Source: an uncultured beta proteobacterium
Lineage (GTDB): Bacteria; Pseudomonadota; Gammaproteobacteria; Burkholderiales; Burkholderiaceae_C
Assembly (NCBI GenBank): GCA_903905735.1
Contig: CAIVHU010000318.1
Span: 1 to 45,541, forward strand
Direction of reading: 5' to 3'
DNA length: 45,541 nucleotides
Every line of letters begins with the position of its first letter. Position 1 is the first letter of the stretch. Position numbers and translations under genes: made by a program. Below the pieces are notes generated by a model. That model was not told where the DNA came from. It was given only the letters and a program-made list of their open reading frames with translations, and did no database searches. This document shows, piece after piece, positions 7,560 through 16,084 of the stretch.

Positions 7560-8006
7560 ATGGCTACTGGTACAGTCCGACTGCATCGCGTGATTCGCGC
7601 CCCCGCCGAGCGCATCTACAAGGCGTTTCTGGATGCTGACGCCATGGCCAAGTGGCTGCCGCCCTATGGGTTCACCTGCAAGGTGTCACACATGGATGCC
7701 AGGGTGGGTGGCAGCTTCAAAATGTCGTTCACAAACTTCAAGTCAGGCAACGGTCACAGTTTTGGTGGCAAGTATCTGGAACTCGTCCCCGCGAGCAAAA
7801 TTTGCTACACGGACACATTTGACGACCCCAATCTGCCCGGCGAAATGAAGACCACCGTGTCATTCAAAACCGTGTTGTGCGGCACCGAGCTGGACATCAC
7901 GCAGGAAGGTGTGCCTGAGGTCATTCCGGTGGAGATGTGTTATCTGGGGTGGCAGGAATCGCTCGCGCAACTGGCCACACTGGTTGAACCGGATATCCCT
8001 GATTAG
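7560..8006 (+). CDS. SRPBCC (AHSA1/START-like) family protein
   Basis: Protein of 148 residues with the AHSA1-type helix-grip fold pattern: VRLHRVIRAPAERIYKAFLD at the N-terminus, then AMAKWLPPYGFTCKVSHMDA, GGSFKMSF and the C-terminal GWQESLAQLATLVE. The ribosome binding site GAAGGAG at 7546-7552 fixes ATG 7560; an open frame upstream of it overlaps the zinc-ribbon gene and is not protein-like. Ligand unknown. It opens a run of small stress-type genes (a reductase remnant, two VOC proteins, a GFA protein) that often travel together. Confidence 0.88.
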   Translation: MATGTVRLHRVIRAPAERIYKAFLDADAMAKWLPPYGFTCKVSHMDARVGGSFKMSFTNFKSGNGHSFGGKYLELVPASKICYTDTFDDPNLPGEMKTTVSFKTVLCGTELDITQEGVPEVIPVEMCYLGWQESLAQLATLVEPDIPD

Positions 8007-8163
8007 GCGGACTCCCGCTTGCCCGGCCTGCATCAAGCGCCACAGCGCGCTGCATTGTTGACACGCCATTGCTGTTATTTTCAGAGGCAGACACTGATTC
8101 TTTGTGCTGCAAGGGCCTGACTGAGAAAGCCCGGCACACCCTCATCAACGGCAGGAGGCATTT

Positions 8164-8382
8164 GTGCGCCCATGGATCATGTGGAACGTTCTCACGCTCG
8201 ACGGCCTATTCGACAGTGAAAAGAACGGAGCCCTGGACTGGCATCAGCTTGTCCGGGATCAGGAGCGTGGGCGCATCTCGCTGAAGCAGTTGATTGGGCG
8301 GCGGCGACTGGGCGCAGGCGGCGTTATTCGGCGTTATGCACTTGAGCCTGATGCCTCGGAAGTTCCGGTCAAAACGCCATGA
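8164..8382 (+). pseudogene. RibD/dihydrofolate-reductase-like protein, N-terminal remnant
   Basis: A strong ribosome binding site GGCAGGAGG (8150-8158) precedes GTG 8164. The first ~35 residues (MRPWIMWNVLTLDGLFDSEK, NGALDWHQLV) read like the start of the RibD C-terminal / dihydrofolate-reductase-like family. The rest of the ~180-residue domain is absent: after about residue 46 the frame becomes arginine-rich and ends at 8382, 30 bp before the next gene. An internal deletion that removed most of the gene but left its translation start is the simplest explanation. It could still make a 72-residue peptide. Confidence 0.55.
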
Positions 8383-8412
8383 CCAATCAGCAACAAACGG
8401 CGTGAGGGTCAC

Positions 8413-8916
8413 ATGGGTACGCAAAAGATTTCTCCTTTTCTGTGGTTCGACACCCAGGCTGAAGAGGCGATGAACTTTTATGTTTCGATATTCAAGAATT
8501 CCAGCGTCCTGGGCATCACCCGGTACGGCGAGAGCGGGCCGGGGCCCAAAGACAGTGTCATGACCGCCAGTTTTGTGCTTGACGGACAGGAATTTGTGGC
8601 ATTGAACGGCGGGCCGGTCTACCAGTTCACCCCCGCCATCTCCTTCGCTGTGAACTGCAACACGCAGTTGGAGGTGGATGACTTGTGGCAAAAGCTCTCT
8701 GACGGTGGCCGCGAGGATCGGTGTGGCTGGCTACAGGACAAATACGGCTTGTCGTGGCAGATCGTGCCGCAAATACTCATCGAGCTGCTGGCCGACCCTG
8801 ACCCGGTGAAGGCGCAGCGTGTCATGGCGGTTATGTTGACCATGCAAAAGATCGATATTGCGGCGCTGATTCGCGCCTATGAGCAGAAGGAACCCCCATC
8901 AAAGGAGACAGCATGA
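8413..8916 (+). CDS. VOC / PhnB-like (3-dmu-9_3-mt fold) protein
   Basis: Protein of 167 residues of the PhnB-like glyoxalase fold. Typical blocks are QKISPFLWFDTQAEEAMNFY, then VSIFKNSSVL, FVLDGQEFVALNGGP, WQKLSDGG and DKYGLSWQIVPQIL. The C-terminal extension (AVMLTMQKIDIAALIRAYE) is usual for this subgroup. Members were once labelled 3-demethylubiquinone methyltransferase but lack a methyltransferase fold, and the reaction is unknown. The stop overlaps the next start as ATGA (8913-8916), so the two VOC genes are translationally coupled. Confidence 0.9.
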   Translation: MGTQKISPFLWFDTQAEEAMNFYVSIFKNSSVLGITRYGESGPGPKDSVMTASFVLDGQEFVALNGGPVYQFTPAISFAVNCNTQLEVDDLWQKLSDGGREDRCGWLQDKYGLSWQIVPQILIELLADPDPVKAQRVMAVMLTMQKIDIAALIRAYEQKEPPSKETA

Positions 8917-9326
8917 AAGTTGAACCGTATCTGTTTTTCAATGGCCAGTGCGAAGAGGCTCTGAACTTTTACAAAACCGCACTGGGTGCTGAAGTGACCA
9001 TGCAAATGCGTATGGACGAGAGCCCCGAGCCACACCCGCCGGGCATGGTGCCGCCCGGCTTTGAGCACAAGATCATGCATGCCAGCATACGTATTGGCGA
9101 CACCAACGTGATGCTGTCGGACGGCAATTGCGCCGAGCAGGCCAGTTTTCAGGGCTTTTCGTTGTCCATCATGGCCGCTGACGCTGGCCAGGCCGAGCGA
9201 TTCTTCACGGCGCTGGCGAAAGGCGGAAAGGTTCAAATGCCACTCGGCAAAACCTTTTACTCCCCGTGTTTTGGCATGGTGACCGACCGCTTTGGCGTGG
9301 GCTGGATGCTCAACGTGGAGCCCTGA
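8913..9326 (+). CDS. VOC family protein, PhnB/YjdN-like
   Basis: Protein of 137 residues with the YjdN/PhnB pattern: MKVEPYLFFNGQCEEALNFY, HASIRIGDTNVMLSDG, ADAGQAERFFTALA and FGMVTDRFGVGWMLN. It is a second, different VOC protein coupled by a 4-bp overlap to the one upstream; the two may pair as a heterodimer or simply be co-expressed. Glyoxalase-fold proteins of this type have no established reaction. There is no phosphonate gene nearby, so a role in phosphonate use is not supported. Confidence 0.9.
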   Translation: MKVEPYLFFNGQCEEALNFYKTALGAEVTMQMRMDESPEPHPPGMVPPGFEHKIMHASIRIGDTNVMLSDGNCAEQASFQGFSLSIMAADAGQAERFFTALAKGGKVQMPLGKTFYSPCFGMVTDRFGVGWMLNVEP

Positions 9327-9375
9327 GAACCCGCCCGCGGCTTAAAACGCCCCCGTTTCAAAAAAAGGCTTATCG

Positions 9376-9729
9376 ATGTACAAGACCTACAAAGGCAAAT
9401 GCCACTGTGGCCGGATCGCGTTCGAGGTGGACGGCGAACTGAACGGTGCCATGGCGTGCAATTGCTCCATCTGCCAACGCAAGGGCGCGCTGATGTGGTT
9501 TGTGCCGCGCCAGCAATTGCGTTTGTTGACCCCGGCGAACGACATGAGTACCTATACCTTCAACAAACACTTGATCAAGCACCACTTCTGTCCAAATTGC
9601 GGCATCCATCCGCTTGGCGAAGGCATCGACCCCAAAGGTAATCACATGGTTGCTGTCAACGTCCGCTGCCTGGAGGGCGTGGATCTGGCGGCTGTGCAGG
9701 TGCATGTGTTTGACGGCCGCGCCCTGTGA
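9376..9729 (+). CDS. GFA family (glutathione-dependent formaldehyde-activating enzyme-like) protein
   Basis: Zinc protein of 117 residues with the full cysteine set of the GFA/CENP-V fold: C9 and C11 (CHCG), C28, C30 and C33 (CNCSIC), and C72 and C75 (FCPNCG). The family is named for a spontaneous formaldehyde-glutathione reaction, but most members have no proven activity. It follows the VOC pair by 49 bp and ends the plus-strand run; the next gene (AlkD-like) converges on it with a 23-bp gap. Confidence 0.9.
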   Translation: MYKTYKGKCHCGRIAFEVDGELNGAMACNCSICQRKGALMWFVPRQQLRLLTPANDMSTYTFNKHLIKHHFCPNCGIHPLGEGIDPKGNHMVAVNVRCLEGVDLAAVQVHVFDGRAL

Positions 9730-9752
9730 AATGCCGGGCGGTCGTCAGGCGA

Positions 9753-10868
9753 TCAGTGCTTCACCAGGTCAAACACGCCCAATGTCTGGTGCTGGCCATT
9801 CAGGATCACCTCAACCTGATGCAGGCCGGGGTAATGTTTGCGGGTGGTCATTTCAGCCAGTAACATTTTTTTGGACAGATGCACCGTCTGACCAGCGGCC
9901 AGTTCAAGGTTCTTCAGCTTGAACACCTTGGGGCGGCTCTGGCCGCTGGCCTTGACGTAATGGACACAAAAATCGACCAACACGCTTTGGGTTTGGGCAT
10001 CAATGTTGGTCACGTCAAACGTGATGCTCACCGTGCCACCCATCGTCACTTGCTGCGGCGTGATCTGAATGTTGCCAACGGCCACTTGGGCTGCCTTGCC
10101 AAAGCCCAGCGCATTCAGTGCGCCACTTTCGCCCCGCTTGACCGCTGAGCGCAAGGCATGGCCCACGATCCATCTGCGATCGGCGCTGGCACCCCGAAGC
10201 CAGGCCTGGGCGGTGGCAGTCAATACCTCGGGATGATCCTTGCCGATATCGTTGAGGTTGTTGGCTACGGAGCGGCGTACGTACAGCTCTGGGTCGTCCT
10301 TGAGCAATTCCAGCAGCGCCAGCACTGGAGTCGGGTCGATCTGGAACTGGCGCAAACGCGGCGCCCAGGGAAGGCGCGGGCGAGTGCCTTCGGACACCAG
10401 CCGTCTCACATGGGCGCTGGGGTCAGCTGTCCAGATATTGAGTTGGCGCAATGTGGCATCGGGGTGGTGTTCTAGAAAAGGGCGGATGCTGAACTCGGCG
10501 GTGAAACGCTGCGTCAGAGCGTGCTGGGCCAGCATGGACAGCTCAAAATGCGCCAAACCGTATTCAGCCACAAACATCGTATGAGGCAGATACAAAAACG
10601 ACCCCAGGCTCTGGCGGGGGTCGCGGCCATGCGGCTGGTCGAGTGAATCCATCAGGATGGCGACAGCTCGGGCATAGTCGTCTGGCAAAAAGTGGCGCAA
10701 AGCCCGGGCGATTTTTTTGCCCCGCGCCATCAATGGCAGTGCGTCGTATCCGTCCAGCGCCTCGCGGACAAAACCAGAGCGGTCGAAGGCCGGATGTACC
10801 TTGGCGATCATCTCGGCAATGGCCTGCGGCACATCGACGCCGTATTGGTTGATCAGGCGTTCGGCCAT
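9753..10868 (-). CDS. DNA alkylation repair protein, AlkD-like HEAT repeats with C-terminal beta domain
   Basis: Protein of 371 residues. The N-terminal ~250 residues are HEAT-like helices as in AlkD glycosylases, with the typical block LYVRRSVANNLNDIGKDHPE near 200 and RRWIVGHALRSAVKRG after it. The last ~110 residues (QQVTMGGTVSITFDVTN to the end) look like an immunoglobulin-type beta sandwich. AlkD-type enzymes remove cationic alkylated bases such as 3- and 7-methylpurines; activity here is inferred from family. It starts 6 bp after the batD stop on the same strand, so it can be read from the Bat operon transcript. Confidence 0.85.
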   Translation of the reverse strand: MAERLINQYGVDVPQAIAEMIAKVHPAFDRSGFVREALDGYDALPLMARGKKIARALRHFLPDDYARAVAILMDSLDQPHGRDPRQSLGSFLYLPHTMFVAEYGLAHFELSMLAQHALTQRFTAEFSIRPFLEHHPDATLRQLNIWTADPSAHVRRLVSEGTRPRLPWAPRLRQFQIDPTPVLALLELLKDDPELYVRRSVANNLNDIGKDHPEVLTATAQAWLRGASADRRWIVGHALRSAVKRGESGALNALGFGKAAQVAVGNIQITPQQVTMGGTVSITFDVTNIDAQTQSVLVDFCVHYVKASGQSRPKVFKLKNLELAAGQTVHLSKKMLLAEMTTRKHYPGLHQVEVILNGQHQTLGVFDLVKH

Positions 10869-10874
10869 TGCTTT

Positions 10875-12662
10875 CTAGTCATACAGGTTAGGGATCACCG
10901 GCTTGGCCTTCTCGGTGGCGGTTTGCTTTGGCGGCTGCGCAAAGGCTTGCGCCAGTGAGTCACCCTGCCACGGCGCGGCGGTATAGCAGGCGCGGTCCAG
11001 CTGTTGCAGCGGCTCGGTGAAACGCGGGTCGGCTAGGCGCTGGGCAATGGCTTGCAGGCCGCGTGGGGGTGAATCCGGCCAGAAACTGGCGGCCCAGACC
11101 AGCACAGCCTGGCGCGCCGTTTGCGCGTCGTTGTCGCGGCAGGCACGCTGCAGTTCGCTGAGCGCTTTGCCAGTTGGCAAACCAGCGGCACGATCAGCGG
11201 ATGCAGGCGAAGGGGTTGCTGGCGCTGAGGCGATAAACGCCCGAGTGTTCCGCGCGCGCCACCAGGCAAAACCGGTGCCCAGCCAAAGCAATGCAAACAC
11301 CGCACTGACCCACGGCCATACCGAGGCATGGGTCGTCATGCTGCCCGGTGGTACATTCAGATGCAAGGCGTTGCCAGGCGCATCCAGTGTTGGCAGCGCC
11401 GCAGCCGGATTGTTCGCCACTGGGGGGATGGACGCCACTTGGCCACCGACCGCCGGTAGAACATCAAGCGTGCGGGCGGGCAGCGTTGCTTCGCGCTGAA
11501 CGTTGGCCACGGTGTCCCACCAGGCCACTTTCAGGGCGGGCAGCTCGTAGTGACCGGGCTGGCTGGCAATCAGGGCGATGTCCTGGTCGCGGCTGCCCAG
11601 CAGGGTGCCGCTGCGCACGCTGTCGTCGGTCTTGGCTTGGTCGGGGTACGGATTGAGGCCATCGGGTACGGTCATCAGCTTGCTGAGGTCGGGCAACTGC
11701 GCGCCGGTGAGGCCCAGTGCCGTGAGATGCAGGTGCCGGGTGAGCGGCTCGCCGACGTGAACCGATGTGTTGTCTGGCCGCCAGGTTTCTTCGAGCGTGA
11801 CCTTTTGCGCGGGCAGCCAGTCGGCCCCGGTAGCGGCCGCTGGCCGTGGCTGGACGTTCAGCTCGATGGTGCTGGCTGACAGGCGCAGTGGCCGCGTGGT
11901 ACCCATCATACGACCCAGCGGCATTGAGCCAAACGCATTGCCAAAGAACGCATTGATGTCCGGCACGTTGGCGTCCTGCACCTGGGCATCAAGCGTGGGG
12001 CCTTTGAGGCTGATCTGGCCGCTGCGCTGCGGGATCAACAGGTATTTGCGCTCGACCACCTGGTAGCTGCGGCCGTTGCGCGATTCAGTGGTTTGTGTGT
12101 CTTCACCCAACTGCTTGACCAGCACATCGGCACTGCCGGGCATATCCAGACTGGCCTGACTAAGCGGCACCCCGACATACAGCCGCAGCGTCAGCACCAC
12201 CGACGATTGCACATAGGGATGATTCTGGTCGAGCGTCGCCGTCATCGACACGGGGGCCGCATCAGCGGGCCCAGCGCCGCCCTGAGCAGGCGCATTGGTA
12301 CCGCCGCCTACGATCAGCTCCAGTGCGGCCGACTGCTCCGCGCCCCAGCTCAGCGGCGGAATGCGGATCGTGCCCTCGTGTTTGGGTGACAGGAAGAGGG
12401 TGACCTGCGTTTGTGATGACATGTGCCCGTTGACGATCTGCGTGCTGGAGCCGTGGCTGCTGCCCAGCACGTCAAAGTCCTGCTGCAGCGGGCCGATGTC
12501 GGGCTGTTTGTCGGTGCTGGCGTCGGTTTGCACCAGCAGGCGCACGGTGTCACCCAGGGCGACATGGGTTCTGTCGAGGGAGGCGGTCACTGCGGCCAGC
12601 GCGGGCAGGCTCAACACGCCCGCCAGCAGGGCCACGACCAGGCGATGGATCGTCTTGTTCAT
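10875..12662 (-). CDS. batD: BatD family protein (Bat operon)
   Basis: Protein of 595 residues with a signal peptide (MNKTIHRLVVALLAGVLSLP, ALAA), a long periplasmic beta-rich region, and one C-terminal membrane segment (VWPWVSAVFALLWLGTGFAW) followed by a cytoplasmic tail. Family hallmarks are the start of the mature region (VTASLDRTHVALGDTVRLLV) and the block SGQISLKGPTLDAQV. Bat proteins are linked to aerotolerance and envelope stress in several bacteria, with an undefined molecular role. The ATG overlaps the batC stop (ATGA, 12659-12662). Confidence 0.88.
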   Translation of the reverse strand: MNKTIHRLVVALLAGVLSLPALAAVTASLDRTHVALGDTVRLLVQTDASTDKQPDIGPLQQDFDVLGSSHGSSTQIVNGHMSSQTQVTLFLSPKHEGTIRIPPLSWGAEQSAALELIVGGGTNAPAQGGAGPADAAPVSMTATLDQNHPYVQSSVVLTLRLYVGVPLSQASLDMPGSADVLVKQLGEDTQTTESRNGRSYQVVERKYLLIPQRSGQISLKGPTLDAQVQDANVPDINAFFGNAFGSMPLGRMMGTTRPLRLSASTIELNVQPRPAAATGADWLPAQKVTLEETWRPDNTSVHVGEPLTRHLHLTALGLTGAQLPDLSKLMTVPDGLNPYPDQAKTDDSVRSGTLLGSRDQDIALIASQPGHYELPALKVAWWDTVANVQREATLPARTLDVLPAVGGQVASIPPVANNPAAALPTLDAPGNALHLNVPPGSMTTHASVWPWVSAVFALLWLGTGFAWWRARNTRAFIASAPATPSPASADRAAGLPTGKALSELQRACRDNDAQTARQAVLVWAASFWPDSPPRGLQAIAQRLADPRFTEPLQQLDRACYTAAPWQGDSLAQAFAQPPKQTATEKAKPVIPNLYD

Positions 12663-13657
12663 GGTTTGGCTTCTCGCTGTCTCATCATGTGTTCAATCAG
12701 GAATTTGCGGCGCAGCAGGCCACCGGGGTCGTCAGGGATGCTGCGCAGCCATTGTTCCTGGGCCATCTGTTTCTCGGTCATGGGTGTCGTGACGTTGCCC
12801 TGCGCATTACCTGCGTCGCCCGCCGCGCCTTGGGCGTTCGGCTGCAGGGTGGCGTTGACATCGCGACGCGCTTGCTCGGCGTCGTTGGCAGCTGGCTGCG
12901 GCTGGGTCGCATCTGGCTTGCCTGGGGCACCGGGTTGGTTTTGCGCGCCCTGGTTCGGTTGGCCTGTGTCGCCCGGCTTGTCGTTCGGGTGACCCGCCTG
13001 CTGGGCAGACTGCTTGTCTCCCGACTTGTCACCAGGTTTGTCACCGGCCTTTTCACCCGCTTGGTTGTCGGGCTTGGCGCCCTGGCCGCTGCCAGGCTTG
13101 TCATTGGGCTTGTCGCCCTGTTTGCCCTGCTGGTCGCCTGGCTTGCTGCCCTGCTGGCCGTTTTGAGCGCTCTGGTTGCCGTCCTTCTTGTCCTGCGGCT
13201 TGCCATCCTGCGGTTTGTTCTTTTGCTCGTCCTTCTGCTTTTGCAAGGCCTTGGCCACGACATCGCGGTTGTGGCGGGCATCCTGATGGCTCGGGTCGGT
13301 CTTGAGGGCCGCGTCATACGCATCGAGCGCGCCTTGCAGGTCGCCCGCCTGGGCCAGGGCATTGCCCCGGTTGTAATTGGCCTCGGTGTCGTTCAAGGCT
13401 TTGAGTCCGCTGGCCGCCGCCGCGTAGTCACCCGCCTGAATCTGCGCGTAGGCTTTGCGCCGTGGGTCGGTATAGAGCTTGGCGGCATCGTTGGCATGAC
13501 CCTGCTGCAACAGTGCCTGGGCGCGCTGGTCGGCATTGCGCCAGAGGCTGGGCCACAGGGTGGGCAAGCTGGATTCAGCCTTGGCCGGAGCTGGCGTCTG
13601 AGCCTGCGCGTGTGCCGCCAAAGCCAGCAGAGCTGCAGCCAGAAGTTGACGTTTCAT
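12659..13657 (-). CDS. batC: BatC-like TPR protein with a long low-complexity linker
   Basis: Protein of 332 residues. A signal peptide (MKRQLLAAALLALAAHAQAQ) is followed by tetratricopeptide repeats at roughly 45-130 (YNRGNALAQAGDLQGALDAY, ALKTDPSHQDARHN). Residues of about 140-270 are low complexity: Lys, Gln, Asp, Gly, Pro and Asn in short repeats such as KPGDKSGDKQ. The C-terminal ~40 residues (TEKQMAQEQWLRSIPDDPGG, LLRRKFLIEHMMR) are the conserved BatC tail. The ATG overlaps the batB stop (ATGA, 13654-13657). The linker DNA is itself repetitive and may vary in length between strains. Confidence 0.85.
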   Translation of the reverse strand: MKRQLLAAALLALAAHAQAQTPAPAKAESSLPTLWPSLWRNADQRAQALLQQGHANDAAKLYTDPRRKAYAQIQAGDYAAAASGLKALNDTEANYNRGNALAQAGDLQGALDAYDAALKTDPSHQDARHNRDVVAKALQKQKDEQKNKPQDGKPQDKKDGNQSAQNGQQGSKPGDQQGKQGDKPNDKPGSGQGAKPDNQAGEKAGDKPGDKSGDKQSAQQAGHPNDKPGDTGQPNQGAQNQPGAPGKPDATQPQPAANDAEQARRDVNATLQPNAQGAAGDAGNAQGNVTTPMTEKQMAQEQWLRSIPDDPGGLLRRKFLIEHMMRQREAKP

Positions 13658-14664
13658 AGCCACCTCCGGCGCGTCAGCAAGGCCACCAGCAACAGCAAGA
13701 TCGGCAACAGGTAGGCCCCGGCATCGCGCCAATGGGCCACTTCCACCCCTTGCGCGGCGATGGCGTCGCCGGGCCGCTCGGACGTGCTCTGCAAGCTCTT
13801 CACCAGGCTGGTTACATGGGCGATGTCCACATACTGCCCGCCGCCGCTGCTGGCCAGTTGCTGCAGCTGATCCACCTTGAGTTTCGTCAGCTGGGTCTGC
13901 CCATTGGCCCCCAGAGCAAAACTGCCATTGGCACCGCTTAGCGGCGCGCCACCGGGTGTTCCGGCACCAACCACACTGATGGCAATGCCTTGCGCCTTGA
14001 GCGCAGCTGCCGTGCGCAGCGCAGCGGCCGGGTCGTCAAAGCCGTCGGTCACCACCACGATGCGTTTGTCGCGGGCACCCGAGGCGCTGAGCAACTGTTG
14101 CGCCTGCGTCAGCGCCGGGGCCAGGTGGTCACCAGCGGTGGGCATCATCTCGGGTGCCAGCGAAGGCATGAGGGCGCGCACCGTGGCCACATCTTGCGTG
14201 AGCGGTGTCACCGTGTAAGGCTCGTCGCTGAAAGCCACCATGCCGACCCGGGCGTCACGCGCGGCGCTCAGGATGTCGTCCAGCGCATAACGTGCCCGGG
14301 TGACCCGGTTGGGCGACAGGTCCGTCGCGTCCATCGACGGCGACAGGTCCAGCACCAGCACCCAGGCCGCCGGGGCACGGTAGGCCTGCGCACTGTCTTG
14401 CTGCCAACTCGGGCCAGCCAGCGCCAGCACCGCCAGTGTCCAGGCCAGCGTCAGCCAGGGCCAGGGGCGCGCACTTTGGCCGCCCTCGCTACCACCGTCT
14501 AGTTGCAAGGCGGGCAGCAGCTCCGCGTCGATGACATCAGACCAGTCTTCGCCGCGCGCACGCTGGCGCGCCAGCCAGACCACGATGCCCCACAACACCG
14601 GCAAGGCCAGCAGCCACAGCGGGCGAATAAAGTGAAAGTTCTGCAGGAAGGCGTTGAAGTTCAT
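13654..14664 (-). CDS. batB: BatB-like von Willebrand factor A domain protein
   Basis: Protein of 336 residues with an N-terminal membrane segment (FIRPLWLLALPVLWGIVVWL), a second one near 75-90, a VWA domain with an intact MIDAS metal site (DLSPS in WVLVLDLSPSMDATDL, later VVTDGFDD), and a C-terminal membrane helix (AYLLPILLLLVALLTRRRWL). It should expose the VWA domain on the periplasmic side beside BatA. ATG 14664 was chosen because it overlaps the batA stop as ATGA (14661-14664), which is the rule throughout this operon. Confidence 0.88.
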   Translation of the reverse strand: MNFNAFLQNFHFIRPLWLLALPVLWGIVVWLARQRARGEDWSDVIDAELLPALQLDGGSEGGQSARPWPWLTLAWTLAVLALAGPSWQQDSAQAYRAPAAWVLVLDLSPSMDATDLSPNRVTRARYALDDILSAARDARVGMVAFSDEPYTVTPLTQDVATVRALMPSLAPEMMPTAGDHLAPALTQAQQLLSASGARDKRIVVVTDGFDDPAAALRTAAALKAQGIAISVVGAGTPGGAPLSGANGSFALGANGQTQLTKLKVDQLQQLASSGGGQYVDIAHVTSLVKSLQSTSERPGDAIAAQGVEVAHWRDAGAYLLPILLLLVALLTRRRWL

Positions 14665-15626
14665 GCGCGCTCCCGCATAAACACAACCAGCACGCTGAGC
14701 AGCAGCGCTGCGCCCAGCGGCCAGGCAAACCATTCGCTGCCGGGGCGGTACCACTGGGCCTGACCGCTGGCGGGTTCGATCTTGTCGATCTGCGCGTACA
14801 CGTCACGCAAATCATTGACATCGGTGGCGCGGAAATACGCGCCGCCAGTGATCTGCGCGATGGATTTGAGCGTGGCTTCGTCCAGGTCCGTGTTGCCACC
14901 ATTGCCAAAAAAACCTTGCTGCACCGCCGCGCCGACGCCGATGGTGTAGATCTTCAGACCCGCCGCAGCGGCCATTTTGGCGGCCTGGATCGGGTCCATC
15001 AGCCCGGCATCGTTGCCGCCATCGGTGAGCAGGATCAGCACCATCTCACTCTTGGAGCCCGCCTGGGCGCGATGCGCCTCCAGCCGCTTGATGCCCAGGC
15101 CAATGGCGTCGCCAATGGCGGTCTGCGGGCCGGCCACACCAATCACCGATTCATTCAAAAACTGTCCTACCGTGCTCAGGTCAGCCGTCAGTGGCGCCTG
15201 GAGGTAGGGCCGGGTGCCAAACAGGATCAGGCCGACCTGGTCGCCCGTGCGGTGGCGGATGAAATCACCCGCCACGGCCTGCACCACCTGCAGCCGTGAG
15301 GCGCCGCCCGCCATGTCCTGGGTGGCCATGGAGCCCGAGGTATCCACCGCCATCATCAAACGCCGCCCTGTGGTGGGCACGGGTTGTGGCTCGCCTAACC
15401 ACTGTGGGCGCGTGGCAGCACCCACCAGCAGCAACCAGACCAGCGCAAATAGCAGCACGCGCCAGCGGGAATTGGTGCGCAGGCCGGGCACCCAGTCGCG
15501 TGACACGGTAGCGGCAAATGGCAGGTACAGCGCACCACCTTGTGGTTTGGCAGGCGGCATCAAGCGCCCCACCAGCCACGGCAAAGGCAGGCACAGCAGC
15601 ATCCAGGGCCAGGCAAAGTGCATCAT
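14661..15626 (-). CDS. batA: BatA-like von Willebrand factor A domain protein
   Basis: Protein of 321 residues with two N-terminal membrane segments (FAWPWMLLCLPLPWLVGRLM and VLLFALVWLLLVGAAT), a VWA domain with the MIDAS motif DTSGS (RLMMAVDTSGSMATQDM) and a later LLTDGGNDAG, and a C-terminal membrane helix. The start overlaps the stop of the DUF4381 gene within ATGATG (15623-15626). VWA proteins of this type bind divalent metal and partner proteins and are thought to work with the MoxR ATPase. Confidence 0.9.
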   Translation of the reverse strand: MMHFAWPWMLLCLPLPWLVGRLMPPAKPQGGALYLPFAATVSRDWVPGLRTNSRWRVLLFALVWLLLVGAATRPQWLGEPQPVPTTGRRLMMAVDTSGSMATQDMAGGASRLQVVQAVAGDFIRHRTGDQVGLILFGTRPYLQAPLTADLSTVGQFLNESVIGVAGPQTAIGDAIGLGIKRLEAHRAQAGSKSEMVLILLTDGGNDAGLMDPIQAAKMAAAAGLKIYTIGVGAAVQQGFFGNGGNTDLDEATLKSIAQITGGAYFRATDVNDLRDVYAQIDKIEPASGQAQWYRPGSEWFAWPLGAALLLSVLVVFMRERA

Positions 15627-16084
15627 GCTCTGGCCCTGAAAAATGCCTGCGCGCCAGACACCCAGCGCTCGCGTGCAGGATCACACTGGCCGCCATACGC
15701 AGCGCGGAGCAGGCCCAGGCCGACATCACCCGCCCAGGGTGTGCCGCCACGGGCCACCACAAAATCAATCCATCGGCAGCCACTGAGTGTGGCCACGGTG
15801 TCACGACCATAACGCGCCACCGCGTAACGGCGCACCAGATGCGTCAACTCGCGTGCCAGGTCGGCATCAGCGGCGATGGTTTTGTCAAGGTGCGCCAGTT
15901 CGCGTAGCGCGGCGCGGCGCAGGCGCACCTGCGGGCGGCGTTGCCACAGCCACACGGCCAGCGCACTCAGAACCAGCAGGACTAGCAACACCCACCAGCC
16001 CGGCGCCAGCGGCCACCAGCCCGGTGGCGGTGGCGCATGGGACGGGGCCAGCTGCGCCAGCCAGTCAGGTTTCACGCTGCCCAT
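15623..16084 (-). CDS. DUF4381 domain-containing protein (Bat operon)
   Basis: Protein of 153 residues with one membrane helix (WWVLLVLLVLSALAVWLW) followed by a cytoplasmic helical domain (RRAALRELAHLDKTIAADAD, LTHLVRRYAVARYGRDTVA, LSGCRWIDFV), the DUF4381 pattern. ATG 16084 lies just before the membrane segment and overlaps the end of the DUF58 gene by 13 bp; the longer open frame upstream is Arg/Pro/His-rich and not protein-like. Such genes nearly always sit between DUF58 and the VWA genes of moxR operons; function is unknown. Confidence 0.85.
   Translation of the reverse strand: MGSVKPDWLAQLAPSHAPPPPGWWPLAPGWWVLLVLLVLSALAVWLWQRRPQVRLRRAALRELAHLDKTIAADADLARELTHLVRRYAVARYGRDTVATLSGCRWIDFVVARGGTPWAGDVGLGLLRAAYGGQCDPARERWVSGAQAFFRARA

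Noticed and set aside
8413..9326. Ubiquinone methyltransferase or phosphonate-use genes
   Set aside because: These are old labels for VOC/PhnB-like folds; there is no methyltransferase motif and no phn gene nearby.
12689..13714. A 341-codon plus-strand frame that reads as a Leu/Val-rich membrane-like protein
   Set aside because: It is the antisense of batC; the hydrophobic run is the complement of its Lys/Gln/Gly/Asp repeats. batC has a signal peptide, TPRs and operon overlaps, while the antisense frame has no family match.
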